48,703 bases of DNA, taken from positions 1 to 48,703 of the IMG/VR virus record IMGVR_UViG_3300033388_001701; one strand, given 5' to 3'. Shown piece by piece: positions 29,601 through 39,036 of this stretch. The DNA is from a virus. Made by a program: the position numbers and the translations under genes. The notes under the pieces are model-generated. The model saw nothing but the letters and a program-made list of their open reading frames with translations. It had not been told where the DNA came from and did no database searches. Within the stretch, counting starts at the first letter, position 1. Every line of letters begins with the position of its first letter.

Positions 29601-30884
29601 ATGAAAAAACCAGCATTATTCAAATGGGGGCCAATAAGCCCCAAGCAGTTAAAAGTCCTCACGTGGTGGCGTAAAGGCTCACCGGTAGCAGACTGTGACA
29701 TGATCATTTGTGAGGGGTCAATCAGGTCCACTAAAACGGTTAGTATGTCATTGTCGTTCGTCGAGTGGGCCTTTGCTACGTTTGACAATGAGCTATTCGG
29801 CCTGACAGGCAAGACGATTGGGACACTAAGGCAAAATGTTGTAGAACCTCTAAAAAAGATCCTTGCCGGACGTGGTTACAAAGTTAAAGACAAAAGGGTC
29901 GATAAACTCCTAATAATCACCAAAGGGCGCAAGACGAACACTTTTGAGTTGTTTGGTGGTAAAGACGAAGGTAGCCAAGACTTGATCCAGGGCCGAACGC
30001 TTGCGGGTCTATTAGTGGATGAAGTGGCATTGCAACCTGAATCATTTGTTAATCAGGCTACAGGACGTTGTAGTGTACCAGATAGCAAGATATGGTTCAA
30101 TTGCAATCCAGAGGGGCCTTTGCATTGGTTTAAAGTCAATTTTATTGATAAGGCCGTTGATCTTAACGCTTATCTGCTACATTTCACTCTTGACGATAAC
30201 CACACACTGACTGATAAAATTAAAGATAGATATAAACGCATGTATCATGGCGTTTTCTATCAACGGTACATTCTCGGTTTGTGGGTAATGGCTGAGGGTT
30301 TGATATATGACATGTTCAATCAGGACGAACACGTTGTATATGCTCCAAAGGATCTTGACCGTTTTATAGTCGGTATTGATTACGGAACAACAAACCCCTG
30401 TACATTTGGATTGTATGGCTGGAAGGCCAGGGACCCAAAGAAAAGGGTCTATAAGATTAAAGAGTATTATTTCGACTCAAGAGCAGAAAGCAATAATAAA
30501 AACAATCGGAAAACCGATAGCCAGTATGCAGATGATTTCGTGGAGTTCATCGGAGATATTAAGTTAGATGGATTGTACGTTGATCCTTCAGCGGCTTCAT
30601 TTATCACAGAGTTACGGTCTAGGGGACTGATTGTTAAAGAGGCTACCAATGATGTGCTGGACGGGATTCGGTTTGTTGCATCTTTTATTAAAAAAGGTCG
30701 GCTTCTTTTCGATATATCTTGCAAAATGTCAATCCAAGAGATAAGTGGTTATTTATGGGATCAAAAGGCGCAACAAAAAGGCGAAGACAAACCAGTCAAA
30801 GAAAACGACCATACACCGGATGAAACCAGATATGCAATATTCAGTCATTTCGGTAACATAACTAACGTAACGGATGCATTATGA
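29601..30884 (+). CDS. terL: Terminase large subunit
   Basis: 427 residues, typical for the Terminase_3 (SPP1 G2P-like) group. ATPase: G-S-I-R-S-T-K-T (39-46), L-L-V-D-E (Asp140, Glu141). Nuclease: I-V-G-I-D-Y-G (Asp260) followed by further acidic residues. It drives DNA into the prohead and cuts it. Its stop overlaps the portal ATG in an ATGA junction. The relation to headful-packaging terminases fits the circular map. Confidence 0.95.
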   Translation: MKKPALFKWGPISPKQLKVLTWWRKGSPVADCDMIICEGSIRSTKTVSMSLSFVEWAFATFDNELFGLTGKTIGTLRQNVVEPLKKILAGRGYKVKDKRVDKLLIITKGRKTNTFELFGGKDEGSQDLIQGRTLAGLLVDEVALQPESFVNQATGRCSVPDSKIWFNCNPEGPLHWFKVNFIDKAVDLNAYLLHFTLDDNHTLTDKIKDRYKRMYHGVFYQRYILGLWVMAEGLIYDMFNQDEHVVYAPKDLDRFIVGIDYGTTNPCTFGLYGWKARDPKKRVYKIKEYYFDSRAESNNKNNRKTDSQYADDFVEFIGDIKLDGLYVDPSAASFITELRSRGLIVKEATNDVLDGIRFVASFIKKGRLLFDISCKMSIQEISGYLWDQKAQQKGEDKPVKENDHTPDETRYAIFSHFGNITNVTDAL

Positions 30885-32419
30885 CAGAGAAAGACGCGCA
30901 ATCACCGAAAGAGGTACATGCAAAACTAGATGCCATTGTCAACGCCGTGTCTGGTTTTGGTGGCTCTAATGATCCGGTAACAAGGTCCACGTTTCAATCT
31001 GGCGCAATTCTCACTCGTGAAGAATTAGAGATAATGTATCGTTTCGACTGGACGACCAGAAGGGCGTGTGACGTTATCCCGGAAGACGCAACAAGGGAAG
31101 GCTTCACAATCCAGATGGATGATGACAACCTTATTGCTGAGTTGTTGGAAGATCTCAAACGATTGAAGGTCCCACAAAAGATTAAAAAGGCTTGTAAGCT
31201 GGCAAACCTTCATGGTGGTTCTGTTATTCTGTTAGGCGCTTTAGACGGTGCCGGGGAAAATACAGAAAGCCCGCTAAATATAGACAGTATCAGTGAAGTT
31301 GCTTTTTTGACAGTCTTCGACAGATGGCAACTACACATTGCACAAAAGTACGACGACCCCTTACAAGCTAAATATGGTGAGCCTGAGATATATGAGATAA
31401 AGCCAATAAGCCACGATAAAAGCACCCTACAAAACAGAAAGATACACGAAACACGACTATTACGTTTCGATGGTGCGTTGTTACCTGATTATGTATTGGA
31501 GCTAAATCAAGGTTGGCATGATTCGATTATCATTGCGATCCACGATGCACTAAAGCATTTCCAGATCAGCACCCAGGCAGGCGCGGTTCTATTTCAGGAT
31601 TTCGTTACTAAAGTGTTAAAAATGCCTAGCCTTGCAACATTGATGCTTAACAAAGAATATGATCTAATTGAAAAGAGAATACAACTTGCAGTAGGCAAGA
31701 TGTCTTCTGTTGGCATTGCAGTGATTGGCAATGACGAAGAAATGGATAAGTTTCAAACTCCAATAACCGGCCTTGTCGAGTTAATGGACAAATACATCGA
31801 ATATGTATGTGCCGCCATTGAAACACCTAGAGCGCGGTTCTTTGGCCAACAATTAGGCGTATTAGCCGGAGCAACAGAAACAACCCGGCAGTATTATGAT
31901 AGAGTAGGCGTATATCAGGAAGACAAGATTAGAAACCCGCTTGAATATCTTTTAACCCTATTAATGGCGGCGAAAGGAAAAACGCCTGATAAATGGTCTG
32001 TTAAGTTCAATTCTCTTTACAAAGAAACGGAGAAAGAAATTGCAGAAACGAGAAAAGCGCAAGCCGACACTGACGCAATTTATATTGATCGTCAGGTACT
32101 TTCACCGGAAGAAGTTACTGCAAGTCGTTTTGGTTCAGGTGAGTACAGCATTGAAACGACTATTAACACTAATGAGCGAAGGGAATTCAACAAAGAAAAG
32201 AAAGATGTTGATATAGACCATGAACATCAATTCATGTATGATGACCGACCTTTTTACACTAACAGCACGTTTGATGCAGCCGATGGCCATTACCATAATG
32301 GGATGTTAGGTGGTGAATCATTTAACACTGGTTCAGCAATTTATGATGAAGACGAAAACGACCATTATCATGAATTTGTCTTTGAAAATGAAACACGCCG
32401 AACTTCAGGGAGGCTGTAA
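30881..32419 (+). CDS. Portal protein, DUF1073 family
   Basis: 512 residues. The R-A-C-D-V-I-P-E-D-A-T-R-E-G-F start and central P-R-A-R-F-F-G-Q-Q-L-G segment are typical of DUF1073 portals. Twelve copies form the DNA gate at the capsid vertex. The last 80 residues are histidine rich (HEH, HYHNG, HYHEF), an unusual C-terminal extension that may bind metal. The Pfam family also carries an Acb1-related name; this protein looks like a portal, not an isolated phosphodiesterase. Confidence 0.9.
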   Translation: MTEKDAQSPKEVHAKLDAIVNAVSGFGGSNDPVTRSTFQSGAILTREELEIMYRFDWTTRRACDVIPEDATREGFTIQMDDDNLIAELLEDLKRLKVPQKIKKACKLANLHGGSVILLGALDGAGENTESPLNIDSISEVAFLTVFDRWQLHIAQKYDDPLQAKYGEPEIYEIKPISHDKSTLQNRKIHETRLLRFDGALLPDYVLELNQGWHDSIIIAIHDALKHFQISTQAGAVLFQDFVTKVLKMPSLATLMLNKEYDLIEKRIQLAVGKMSSVGIAVIGNDEEMDKFQTPITGLVELMDKYIEYVCAAIETPRARFFGQQLGVLAGATETTRQYYDRVGVYQEDKIRNPLEYLLTLLMAAKGKTPDKWSVKFNSLYKETEKEIAETRKAQADTDAIYIDRQVLSPEEVTASRFGSGEYSIETTINTNERREFNKEKKDVDIDHEHQFMYDDRPFYTNSTFDAADGHYHNGMLGGESFNTGSAIYDEDENDHYHEFVFENETRRTSGRL

Positions 32420-32420
32420 A

Positions 32421-32606
32421 ATGGCTACACAGATCATCAAATATTTTGAATATGAACATCTACCGGAAACCCTACAGAAGATAAGCAAACCGATTGGGGA
32501 GCTTGCAAAAGAAATGGATAGACTATTGCCAGACGGAGCCGAAAAAAGCGCAGGGTTGCGCAAACTTCTTGAAGCCAAAGATTGTCTTGTTCGTGCAAAC
32601 ATCTAA
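32421..32606 (+). CDS. Small helical protein, possible Acb2/Tad1-type cyclic-nucleotide sponge
   Basis: 62 residues from ATG 32421, two bases after the portal stop. The pattern F-E-Y-E-H-L-P-E, L-P-D-G-A-E-K-S and L-R-K-L-L-E-A-K-D-C-L-V-R-A-N-I forms a two-helix hairpin. I recall the same P-x-G-x-E-K-S ... L-x-K-L-x-E-A pattern in the Acb2/Tad1 hairpin group, whose members bind immune signalling nucleotides of CBASS and Thoeris. Other phages carry this protein as an unnamed structural-operon gene. Function is therefore a hypothesis. Confidence 0.55.
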   Translation: MATQIIKYFEYEHLPETLQKISKPIGELAKEMDRLLPDGAEKSAGLRKLLEAKDCLVRANI

Positions 32607-32626
32607 AGGGATTGAGGTTAAATAAC

Positions 32627-32797
32627 ATGGCTTCTAACACGATCAAATTACCAATTAGCAGAGTGACCAGACGAATAACCATGAGCGTGAAAATTACTGG
32701 CTTTAGATCATGGGGGTTCAGATTATGGGTAGGCACACGATTGATTAAATTAGCTTGTTTTATCGTTGGTTGCAAAACTGAGATAGAGGTTAAATAA
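32627..32797 (+). CDS. Conserved small phage protein (56 aa)
   Basis: ATG 32627 with GAGGTTAAATA upstream. Basic amphipathic sequence with a hydrophobic end W-V-G-T-R-L-I-K-L-A-C-F-I-V-G-C, perhaps membrane associated. A recurring small protein of phage structural operons; role unknown. Confidence 0.58.
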   Translation: MASNTIKLPISRVTRRITMSVKITGFRSWGFRLWVGTRLIKLACFIVGCKTEIEVK

Positions 32798-33769
32798 ATG
32801 CCACTAATGCGCTGTAGGAAAGATGGTCGGAAAGGGTGGAAATATGGCAATAGTGGGGTTTGCTATATTGGGACCGATGCAAGAGGCAAGGCCGAAAAAC
32901 AAGGCCGGGCCATTGAGGTGTCTAAGGCCAAGCGTGATGCAAGACCAATAAGGCGCAAGGACCTTCCGGCAAAATCAAAAGTACCTTATCGACAGCGTGA
33001 AGGCCGGACTATTGCAAGAAGTTATACTACTGCAATAAAACGATTGATCGAACCACAACTAGATATTGTTAAAAAGGAATTAGATTCAGCAATTCCTCGT
33101 ATTGTTGCTACTTATAAAATGCAGACTAAAGTTGATTCGGACTCGTATGGGGTTCAGATAACAAATGTCTTTACTGGTATCCGTGACAAAGTAGGTTTTG
33201 CAGCAAATGAACGTGAAACTGAAATAGTTTCGCAGAGATTTGCAACAAGAACAGAAAAGTTTCAGCGAAGACAATTCGACAATCAATTCAAAGCCGTTTT
33301 AGGTATCTCTTTGGCCTTATCTGAACCGTATCTTAAAAACGTGGTTTCTTCCTTCGTTGCGGAAAATGTCAGTAGGATTTCAAGCATTGCCCCTGATATG
33401 GTCGATAAGATGGAATCAACGATTAGGCTAGGCGTTGAGGCCGGTGATAGCACAAAGACAATTCAGGATAAGATCGTAAACGATTTCAAGATCCCAGCAA
33501 GCAGGGCAAAGCTAATAGCGGTTGATCAAATCGCAAAATTCAATGGGAAACTGACAGAGCTACGGCACAAAGAGGCAGGGGTAAAAAAATACATCTGGTC
33601 AGATTCAGATGATCGCCGTGTAAGGCGTAGCCATCAAGGATTAGATGAAACGGTACAAAGGTGGGACAAACCACCTGTTTCGGGCGTAGGTGGAGAAAGG
33701 CTTCATCCTGGAATGCCTGTCCGGTGTCGATGTGTAGCAATCCCTGTTTTTGAAGGGTTCACAATTTAA
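32798..33769 (+). CDS. Minor head protein, Mu gpF-like
   Basis: 323 residues. The C-terminal domain has Y-I-W-S-D-S-D-D-R-R-V-R, S-H-Q-G-L-D and H-P-G-M-P-V-R-C-R-C, the signature of phage Mu protein F-like head morphogenesis proteins. The N-terminus M-P-L-M-R-C-R-K-D-G-R-K-G-W-K-Y-G is a separate small module also found alone in other phages. It probably enters the prohead with the portal. Confidence 0.88.
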   Translation: MPLMRCRKDGRKGWKYGNSGVCYIGTDARGKAEKQGRAIEVSKAKRDARPIRRKDLPAKSKVPYRQREGRTIARSYTTAIKRLIEPQLDIVKKELDSAIPRIVATYKMQTKVDSDSYGVQITNVFTGIRDKVGFAANERETEIVSQRFATRTEKFQRRQFDNQFKAVLGISLALSEPYLKNVVSSFVAENVSRISSIAPDMVDKMESTIRLGVEAGDSTKTIQDKIVNDFKIPASRAKLIAVDQIAKFNGKLTELRHKEAGVKKYIWSDSDDRRVRRSHQGLDETVQRWDKPPVSGVGGERLHPGMPVRCRCVAIPVFEGFTI

Positions 33770-33780
33770 AGGAGGTTAAA

Positions 33781-33972
33781 ATGTCTTATTCATTGGAAAG
33801 CAAATGTCACACTTGTAAACTTGAACCAAGATGTACCGATTACGAAAATATCCGTGGTGCTATTGATATCATTCACCACATTGGCTATGCAAAAAGCCAT
33901 CGGGGAGCCGGAACAATAAAACTTGAATGTCAGAATCATCAGCCAAAAGAGGAAAGCAATGATCAAAGTTAA
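33781..33972 (+). CDS. Small cysteine-containing protein (63 aa)
   Basis: RBS AAAGGAGG. C-H-T-C-K-L-E-P-R-C near the N-terminus and a later C could bind zinc. Helical middle with H-H-I-G-Y-A. Overlaps the DUF2213 start by 14 bp. Family not recognised beyond its occurrence in structural operons. Confidence 0.58.
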   Translation: MSYSLESKCHTCKLEPRCTDYENIRGAIDIIHHIGYAKSHRGAGTIKLECQNHQPKEESNDQS

Positions 33973-35140
33973 TTCAACAACGAAAATTGATGAAATTACT
34001 GGTGATATTGTAAAAGTAACCAGACAAGACACCTTTCGTCTTGATGCTGAACAAAAGTTCAAGGTCACGGATCAAGGGTTCCTTATTTGTTCTGCTTCTG
34101 TGACCAGGGCCGGTGTTTTTGTTTACCATGACGCGGCAGGAAAAGAAATCCGGGAGCTTCGCCATCCAAATGAGGTTTTCAACCAAGATTCTCTTGACTC
34201 TTTAAAATTAATTCCGTTGACTAATCAGCACCCATCTGTTCTAGTAAATTCAAGGAATATTAAAGATTATCAAGTTGGAACCACTGGAGAAATAGTAAAA
34301 AGGAAAGATGAATTTGTTGAAACAACCATTGTTGTTACTGATTCTCAAATGGTTCAAGAAATTCAACAAAGGCATTCCGATGGTGAAAGTATCGAGTTGT
34401 CTTGTGGTTATGATGCTGACACTATTTTTATTGCTGGTATTCACGATGTTGATGGGCCTTTTGATGCCGTTCAAAGAAATATTGTGTATAATCATGTAAG
34501 CATAGTTGATAAAGGACGGGCTGGCCGTCAAGTCAAACTAAAGTTGGACAAGGAGGAAACAAAGATGAAAATCAAGAGTAAATCCCTTGTTGCCGGTCTG
34601 TTTAAAATGGACGCGGCGACCCTGGAAGTTCACGAAGATTCCGCTAGTGTGGTGGAAAATCTTTTGGATAAACTGGACGAAGCGGTTGGTGTCATTAACA
34701 AAATGGGCATTGATTTTTCAAAGAAAAACGATGGGCTTCAGGCGAAACTTGATCAGGCCACGTCTGATCTTGATAAGGCAAAGAAAGACTCTGAAGGTAT
34801 GATCAAGGCTGATTCTGTCGCCGCTCTTGTTGAGGAGCGCATTTCCGTTATTGATATCGCCAAGAAGCTGAAAGTTGATACTGACGGCAAAGACACCAAA
34901 CAAATCAAGGTTGATATTATCTCGGCTTCTGATACCGATTGGAAAGCTGATGGCAAGAGTGACGATTACATTCAGGCCCGTTTTGATGCAATCGTAGGTG
35001 CCATCAAAAATGATAATTCAGGTCTTGGGGATATCAACAAGAATCTCAATCTGAAAAAGAAAGACGATGATAATGCTCCTGTTGACCACCGCAAGACATT
35101 CATTGACAAATCCGATAATCTTCACAAGGACGGTGAGTAA
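33959..35140 (+). CDS. DUF2213 prohead protease/scaffold-like protein
   Basis: 393 residues from ATG 33959 (RBS GAGGAAAG). Residues 1-205 form the DUF2213 domain with Y-N-H-V-S-I-V-D-K-G-R-A-G-R at its end. The remainder is lysine/aspartate rich and coiled coil, the layout of protease-scaffold fusions. It should assemble and mature the head. Its final TAATG couples it to the cement protein. Confidence 0.82.
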   Translation: MIKVNSTTKIDEITGDIVKVTRQDTFRLDAEQKFKVTDQGFLICSASVTRAGVFVYHDAAGKEIRELRHPNEVFNQDSLDSLKLIPLTNQHPSVLVNSRNIKDYQVGTTGEIVKRKDEFVETTIVVTDSQMVQEIQQRHSDGESIELSCGYDADTIFIAGIHDVDGPFDAVQRNIVYNHVSIVDKGRAGRQVKLKLDKEETKMKIKSKSLVAGLFKMDAATLEVHEDSASVVENLLDKLDEAVGVINKMGIDFSKKNDGLQAKLDQATSDLDKAKKDSEGMIKADSVAALVEERISVIDIAKKLKVDTDGKDTKQIKVDIISASDTDWKADGKSDDYIQARFDAIVGAIKNDNSGLGDINKNLNLKKKDDDNAPVDHRKTFIDKSDNLHKDGE

Positions 35141-35922
35141 TGCAAACTTCAGTTGAAACCACTATGACCATTGGGATGCCTGGTCAGTTGGCAGATATCG
35201 GGGATCACGATGTGGTGAGCCGATTAAACAACAGCAAACAGTTGATTACCACTACCATTAGTGCTGCTGATCTATCAACCACTTTGACCATTAATGGCAC
35301 TGCTTTTAACGTTAACTCCGGCGCAGCGTCTTTGACAGTTACCGAGCTACGGGACTTGTTAATTGCGGCTATTACTGCTGGTTCTGAGCCGGTTACTGCT
35401 ACAGTTAACGATGCTGATGAACTTTATGTTGAGGCAGACGTTGCCGGGACAGCTTTCACTTATGCGGATACTGTAAACGTTGCCAGTGTTGACATTATCG
35501 CTAACGAAACCGGGACCGAGTTTGGTCTTTTCGTAACTGAGGATGTCAATTCAAGCCTTGGTGACAATCTGGCCCATTCTCCGAAATCTGCAACGGATAT
35601 TACAACCGTCGGTAAACTTGCTGGTTTGACTGTTCATTCACATGCAAACGAGCAAGCTGCTGCTAATTCGGATAATGTTGGTTACGATCTTGCAAGTGCG
35701 ATGTCGGTTCTTCGCAAAGGCCGGATTTATGTGAGAGTCGAAGACGCTGTGACGAAAACCAGTGGTGTCTATGCCCGGCACACTGCTTCTGGTTCAAATA
35801 CCACTCTCGGTAAGTGTCGCTCTGATGATGATAGTTCTTCTGCCGGGTTGGTTCCAGGTGCCCGTTATGAGACTTCTGCTGATGCTGGTGGGATTGCAAC
35901 CGTTAACCTTAATTTGGTGTAA
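35140..35922 (+). CDS. Capsid cement/decoration-like protein (Gp24-like)
   Basis: 260 residues. M-P-G-Q-L-A-D-I-G-D-H-D-V-V-S-R-L near the start and the V-L-R-K-G-R-I-Y-V-R region match phage structural cement proteins. Residues of about 40-130 look like an inserted beta domain (T-I-N-G-T-A-F-N-V ... A-G-T-A-F-T-Y) that the basic family lacks. Related inserts occur in the sheath and baseplate proteins here. It would stabilise the capsid surface. Confidence 0.7.
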   Translation: MQTSVETTMTIGMPGQLADIGDHDVVSRLNNSKQLITTTISAADLSTTLTINGTAFNVNSGAASLTVTELRDLLIAAITAGSEPVTATVNDADELYVEADVAGTAFTYADTVNVASVDIIANETGTEFGLFVTEDVNSSLGDNLAHSPKSATDITTVGKLAGLTVHSHANEQAAANSDNVGYDLASAMSVLRKGRIYVRVEDAVTKTSGVYARHTASGSNTTLGKCRSDDDSSSAGLVPGARYETSADAGGIATVNLNLV

Positions 35923-35967
35923 TCAAATTTATCGACAATAGTTGATAATTCAATAAGGAGTGAAGTT

Positions 35968-36909
35968 ATGATTAAGATGGATGCTGTTGCCCATAAATTT
36001 GATGCCAACGAAACCCTGTTTATGCAGGGCCAGATGGAATCTATCGAAGCAAAATTGTATGAGTTCAAGAAAAAGGAACTCAGATATCGGATGTTTGTTC
36101 CTGTGAGCAATCGTGACCATCCTGGTGCTGAATCAATCACCTATCGTATGTACGATATGGTCGGTATGGCTCGGGTGATTTCCAATTACGCCGATGATCT
36201 ACCTCGCGCCGATGTGTTTGGTAAAGAATTTACTCAGGCTGTCAAGGGATTGGGTAGTTCTTTCGGGTACAGCACTCAGGAAATCCGGACTGCTGCCATG
36301 AACAACACTCCTTTGGATGCTATGAAGGCTGCCGCGTCCCGGCGGTCCATCCATGAGAAGGAATCAGCAATTTGTTGGAACGGGGACCCGGCTTCTGGCT
36401 TGAAGGGTTTTCTGGATAACGAGAATGTCCCCCTTTTGGCTACCCCTACTGGTTCCGGTGGTTATACTTGGCTGCTCAAGACTCCTGATGAAATCATCAA
36501 AGATGTTCGTTTGATGGTCACTCAGATTCGCACTCAATCGAAGGCCGTTCATGCTGGGGACACTCTTCTGTTGCCGATTGCACAGTATGATATCCTGGCG
36601 AATACCCCGAGAAGCACTCTCAGTGATATGACCATTCTTGAGTTCTTGACCAAACCGGGTAATTCATTTGGTTTGACCACGATCAGTTGGTTGATTGATG
36701 AACTTGATAATGCTTTTACGGGTGGGACCGAAGACGCCGCGGTTATGTATGAGAACTCGCCTGAAGTCCTTGAGCAACGGATTCCTTTGGAGATGATCAC
36801 TCATCCAGTACAGGAAAAGGGTCTTGAAATGAAGATCCCTGTTGAGTCTCGGCATGGTGGGGTTGTTATTCGTTATCCGCTTGCTATCGTATTTATGACA
36901 GGTATTTAA
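35968..36909 (+). CDS. Major capsid protein, DUF2184 family
   Basis: 313 residues with a strong RBS (AAGGAGTG). R-Y-R-M-F-V-P-V-S-N, the A-D-D-L-P-R-A-D segment and the C-terminal R-H-G-G-V-V-I-R-Y-P-L-A are typical of DUF2184 capsid subunits with the HK97 fold. Follows scaffold and cement genes in standard order. Confidence 0.9.
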   Translation: MIKMDAVAHKFDANETLFMQGQMESIEAKLYEFKKKELRYRMFVPVSNRDHPGAESITYRMYDMVGMARVISNYADDLPRADVFGKEFTQAVKGLGSSFGYSTQEIRTAAMNNTPLDAMKAAASRRSIHEKESAICWNGDPASGLKGFLDNENVPLLATPTGSGGYTWLLKTPDEIIKDVRLMVTQIRTQSKAVHAGDTLLLPIAQYDILANTPRSTLSDMTILEFLTKPGNSFGLTTISWLIDELDNAFTGGTEDAAVMYENSPEVLEQRIPLEMITHPVQEKGLEMKIPVESRHGGVVIRYPLAIVFMTGI

Positions 36910-36946
36910 TCGTAGCTTAAACAACAATCTCTCGGAGAAGATAACA

Positions 36947-37372
36947 ATGATTGTAATTAATAAAAGACCGTCAACTGTAACCCTGCCGTGTGGGAAAGGC
37001 CAATCCCACACTTTCCTTCCTGGTAAAAACGTTATTACCGAGGAGCTTTTTGAAAGTGTCAAAGAGGCATTGGGGCAGAAGAGATTTGGAAATTATTCTC
37101 TTATGTTCAACGTTATTGAGCCTGAAAAGGCTAGTAAGCCTGGGGCCGAAGAAAAACCAGACGAAAAAGAAAATGTCGATGATCTTTTTTCTTATGGGGC
37201 AAAAGAAGCGATTGAAATTGTTAAAGCGACCGCTTCTTTGGGAGAACTTGAGAAGTATAAAGCTTCTGAAGAGCGGGTCACTGTAGTAAATGCGATCAAA
37301 GAGCAAGAGAAGGTAATTGCCGACTTTGATCAGAAGATCGAAGACAGCAAGAAGGAAGAGGAAGAGGATTAA
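36947..37372 (+). CDS. Hypothetical head/neck-region protein
   Basis: 141 residues, RBS CGGAGAAG. N-terminal 55 residues beta-like, then a long acidic and lysine-rich helix (PGAEEKPDEKE and a coiled coil to the end). Located where head-completion or capsid-fibre proteins are often encoded. No family recognised. Confidence 0.58.
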   Translation: MIVINKRPSTVTLPCGKGQSHTFLPGKNVITEELFESVKEALGQKRFGNYSLMFNVIEPEKASKPGAEEKPDEKENVDDLFSYGAKEAIEIVKATASLGELEKYKASEERVTVVNAIKEQEKVIADFDQKIEDSKKEEEED

Positions 37373-37377
37373 GTTAA

Positions 37378-37743
37378 ATGGGAGACACTACAAAGGCATA
37401 TGTTCTTTTAATAGCTTCTGAATTGTCTGTAGTCACCAATGATGATATCTGGACTTTAATCCTTTCAGATGTCACCTCGGAGGTTGGTACTGCTTACGGA
37501 ACAAAACAAGAACGGGCGCAACGATATTTGACAGCGCATTATATGACTTTGGCAACTCCTAGTAATGTGTCGCCCTCTTCTTCTTCTGGTCCGTTGGTCT
37601 CCGAGTCGATTGGGAAGAGGAGGGTGGCATTTTCTGATAAAGCATTTTCTGATCATAGCAGATTAGATGAAACCAAATATGGGAGAATCTTTACTGATAT
37701 CAGAAGCAGTTGTTCGATAGGATTAATGGTGTTCACACCATGA
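37378..37743 (+). CDS. DUF4054-like head-tail connector protein
   Basis: 121 residues. A-Q-R-Y-L-T-A-H-Y-M-T-L, G-P-L-V-S-E-S-I-G and T-K-Y-G-R-I-F fit the DUF4054 group of head completion/connector proteins, which bind below the portal. ATGA overlap with the next gene. Confidence 0.75.
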   Translation: MGDTTKAYVLLIASELSVVTNDDIWTLILSDVTSEVGTAYGTKQERAQRYLTAHYMTLATPSNVSPSSSSGPLVSESIGKRRVAFSDKAFSDHSRLDETKYGRIFTDIRSSCSIGLMVFTP

Positions 37744-38189
37744 GCAGTCGAATCGTCACTAAAGATGACAAGAAAGAGTGGAACAAGCTCAAGAGACTAA
37801 TCCAAAAGACAAAGAAACGTGGTGCCGGAAGTGTTGACATAGGACTTTTTGGGAATCAAGGTAGCGATTTAGTTTATTATGCAACCGTTAATGAATTTGG
37901 TGAAGGTAGGGTTCCTGAAAGATCATTTTTAAGATCAGCGATTGACGAAAACAAAGAGAAGATAAGAAAGTTTGTAACAATTGAGTTTGCAAAAGTAGTG
38001 AAACGTGAACAAACGATGATAAAGTTCACCAAGCGTTTAGGAGTCTTTGGGGTTGCTCTTGTTCAAGCGAAAATAAAGAAAGGCCCGTTTAAAAAGAATC
38101 ACCCAATAACGATAAAAAGAAAAGGTTCAGACAAACCGTTGATTGATACTGGAAGAATGAGACAGTCAATAACATTCAGAGTACGTTAA
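37740..38189 (+). CDS. HK97 gp10-like neck/tail completion protein
   Basis: 149 residues from ATG 37740. V-D-I-G-L-F-G-N, Y-A-T-V-N-E-F-G and P-E-R-S-F-L-R-S are the hallmark of gp10-type proteins, followed by a helical and basic region and R-M-R-Q-S-I-T-F at the end. Joins head to tail. Confidence 0.78.
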   Translation: MSSRIVTKDDKKEWNKLKRLIQKTKKRGAGSVDIGLFGNQGSDLVYYATVNEFGEGRVPERSFLRSAIDENKEKIRKFVTIEFAKVVKREQTMIKFTKRLGVFGVALVQAKIKKGPFKKNHPITIKRKGSDKPLIDTGRMRQSITFRVR

Positions 38190-38509
38190 TGAGCCTATTA
38201 GATAGAAAAGCATTTACGATCACCCGGACGCCTTACACTTTTACTAAAGGTCGGCCAGTAGCCGGGTCCCCTGTTGTAGTAAAAGGGATAGCAGATTTTC
38301 AACCTGCTGATGGTGACGATCTTTTAAAATTGCCTGAAGGGGAAAGAGGGAAAAGAGTTTTAGAAGCTTTTTCTGATGACACTGAGTTTTTGAAACAAGA
38401 TAGACTTGTTATTGATGAATCAGGGGAAGAGTTTGAAGCCCAACACACTGAAGATTGGCATGATTCTTCAATTGGTTATTACAGTGCTTTAATTGTATCG
38501 GTGGATTAA
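38189..38509 (+). CDS. Neck protein, head-tail joining
   Basis: 106 residues, beta-rich. Pattern G-x-A-D-F-Q-P-A-D-G-D-D-L-L-K-L-P-E-G-E-R is typical of small head-closure-type proteins encoded between gp10-like and tail terminator genes. Shares bases with both neighbours' start and stop codons. Confidence 0.62.
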   Translation: MSLLDRKAFTITRTPYTFTKGRPVAGSPVVVKGIADFQPADGDDLLKLPEGERGKRVLEAFSDDTEFLKQDRLVIDESGEEFEAQHTEDWHDSSIGYYSALIVSVD

Positions 38510-39025
38510 ATGGCGATCGACGCGACATTAGAGGATGCTATTTATGATTTCATTGCGTCAGCTTCAGGGTTAACTCCGATATGGGCATATCCAGACACTG
38601 ACAGGCCGCCATTACCTTATATCACAATGAATATAAGCAGCGGCCCTAGCAAAGTCGGTGAAGTAACAGAACGCAGGGTTTCAGAAGACGTTTTTAAATA
38701 CCATCAAGTGTGGAGATTCACTTTAAGCATAAATGTGTATTCGCTTACGAATCACATGGAGTGTCTAACTAAGATTATAACGGCTACTAGCCTACCTAGC
38801 AAAATCGAAATTTTAAGGTTAGCAGGTTTAGCAGTGTGGGGTCCCCCTGGACCCACAACAGATATTACGGAATTATTGAATACAAGTTTTGAGCCAAGAG
38901 GCCATGTTGATTTATTTATGTCTTATGGCGAAGAAACAAACGACACAGTAGGTGAAATTCACACTGTAACATCTGATTACGATTTAAGCGAGAACACAGG
39001 GTCAATTACGACAACCATTGATTAG
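38510..39025 (+). CDS. Tail terminator-like protein
   Basis: 171 residues. P-D-T-D-R-P-P-L-P-Y-I-T-M-N-I and the middle W-R-F-T-L-S-I-N-V-Y-S resemble phage neck terminator proteins that cap the tail tube. Directly precedes the sheath gene, the expected place. Confidence 0.68.
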   Translation: MAIDATLEDAIYDFIASASGLTPIWAYPDTDRPPLPYITMNISSGPSKVGEVTERRVSEDVFKYHQVWRFTLSINVYSLTNHMECLTKIITATSLPSKIEILRLAGLAVWGPPGPTTDITELLNTSFEPRGHVDLFMSYGEETNDTVGEIHTVTSDYDLSENTGSITTTID

Positions 39026-39036
39026 GAGAAGGTGTT

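Noticed and set aside
30881-32419. Portal called as an anti-CBASS Acb1 enzyme because of the DUF1073 family name
   Set aside because: Length, position between terminase and gpF-like gene and overall sequence fit a portal. No isolated phosphodiesterase domain is visible.
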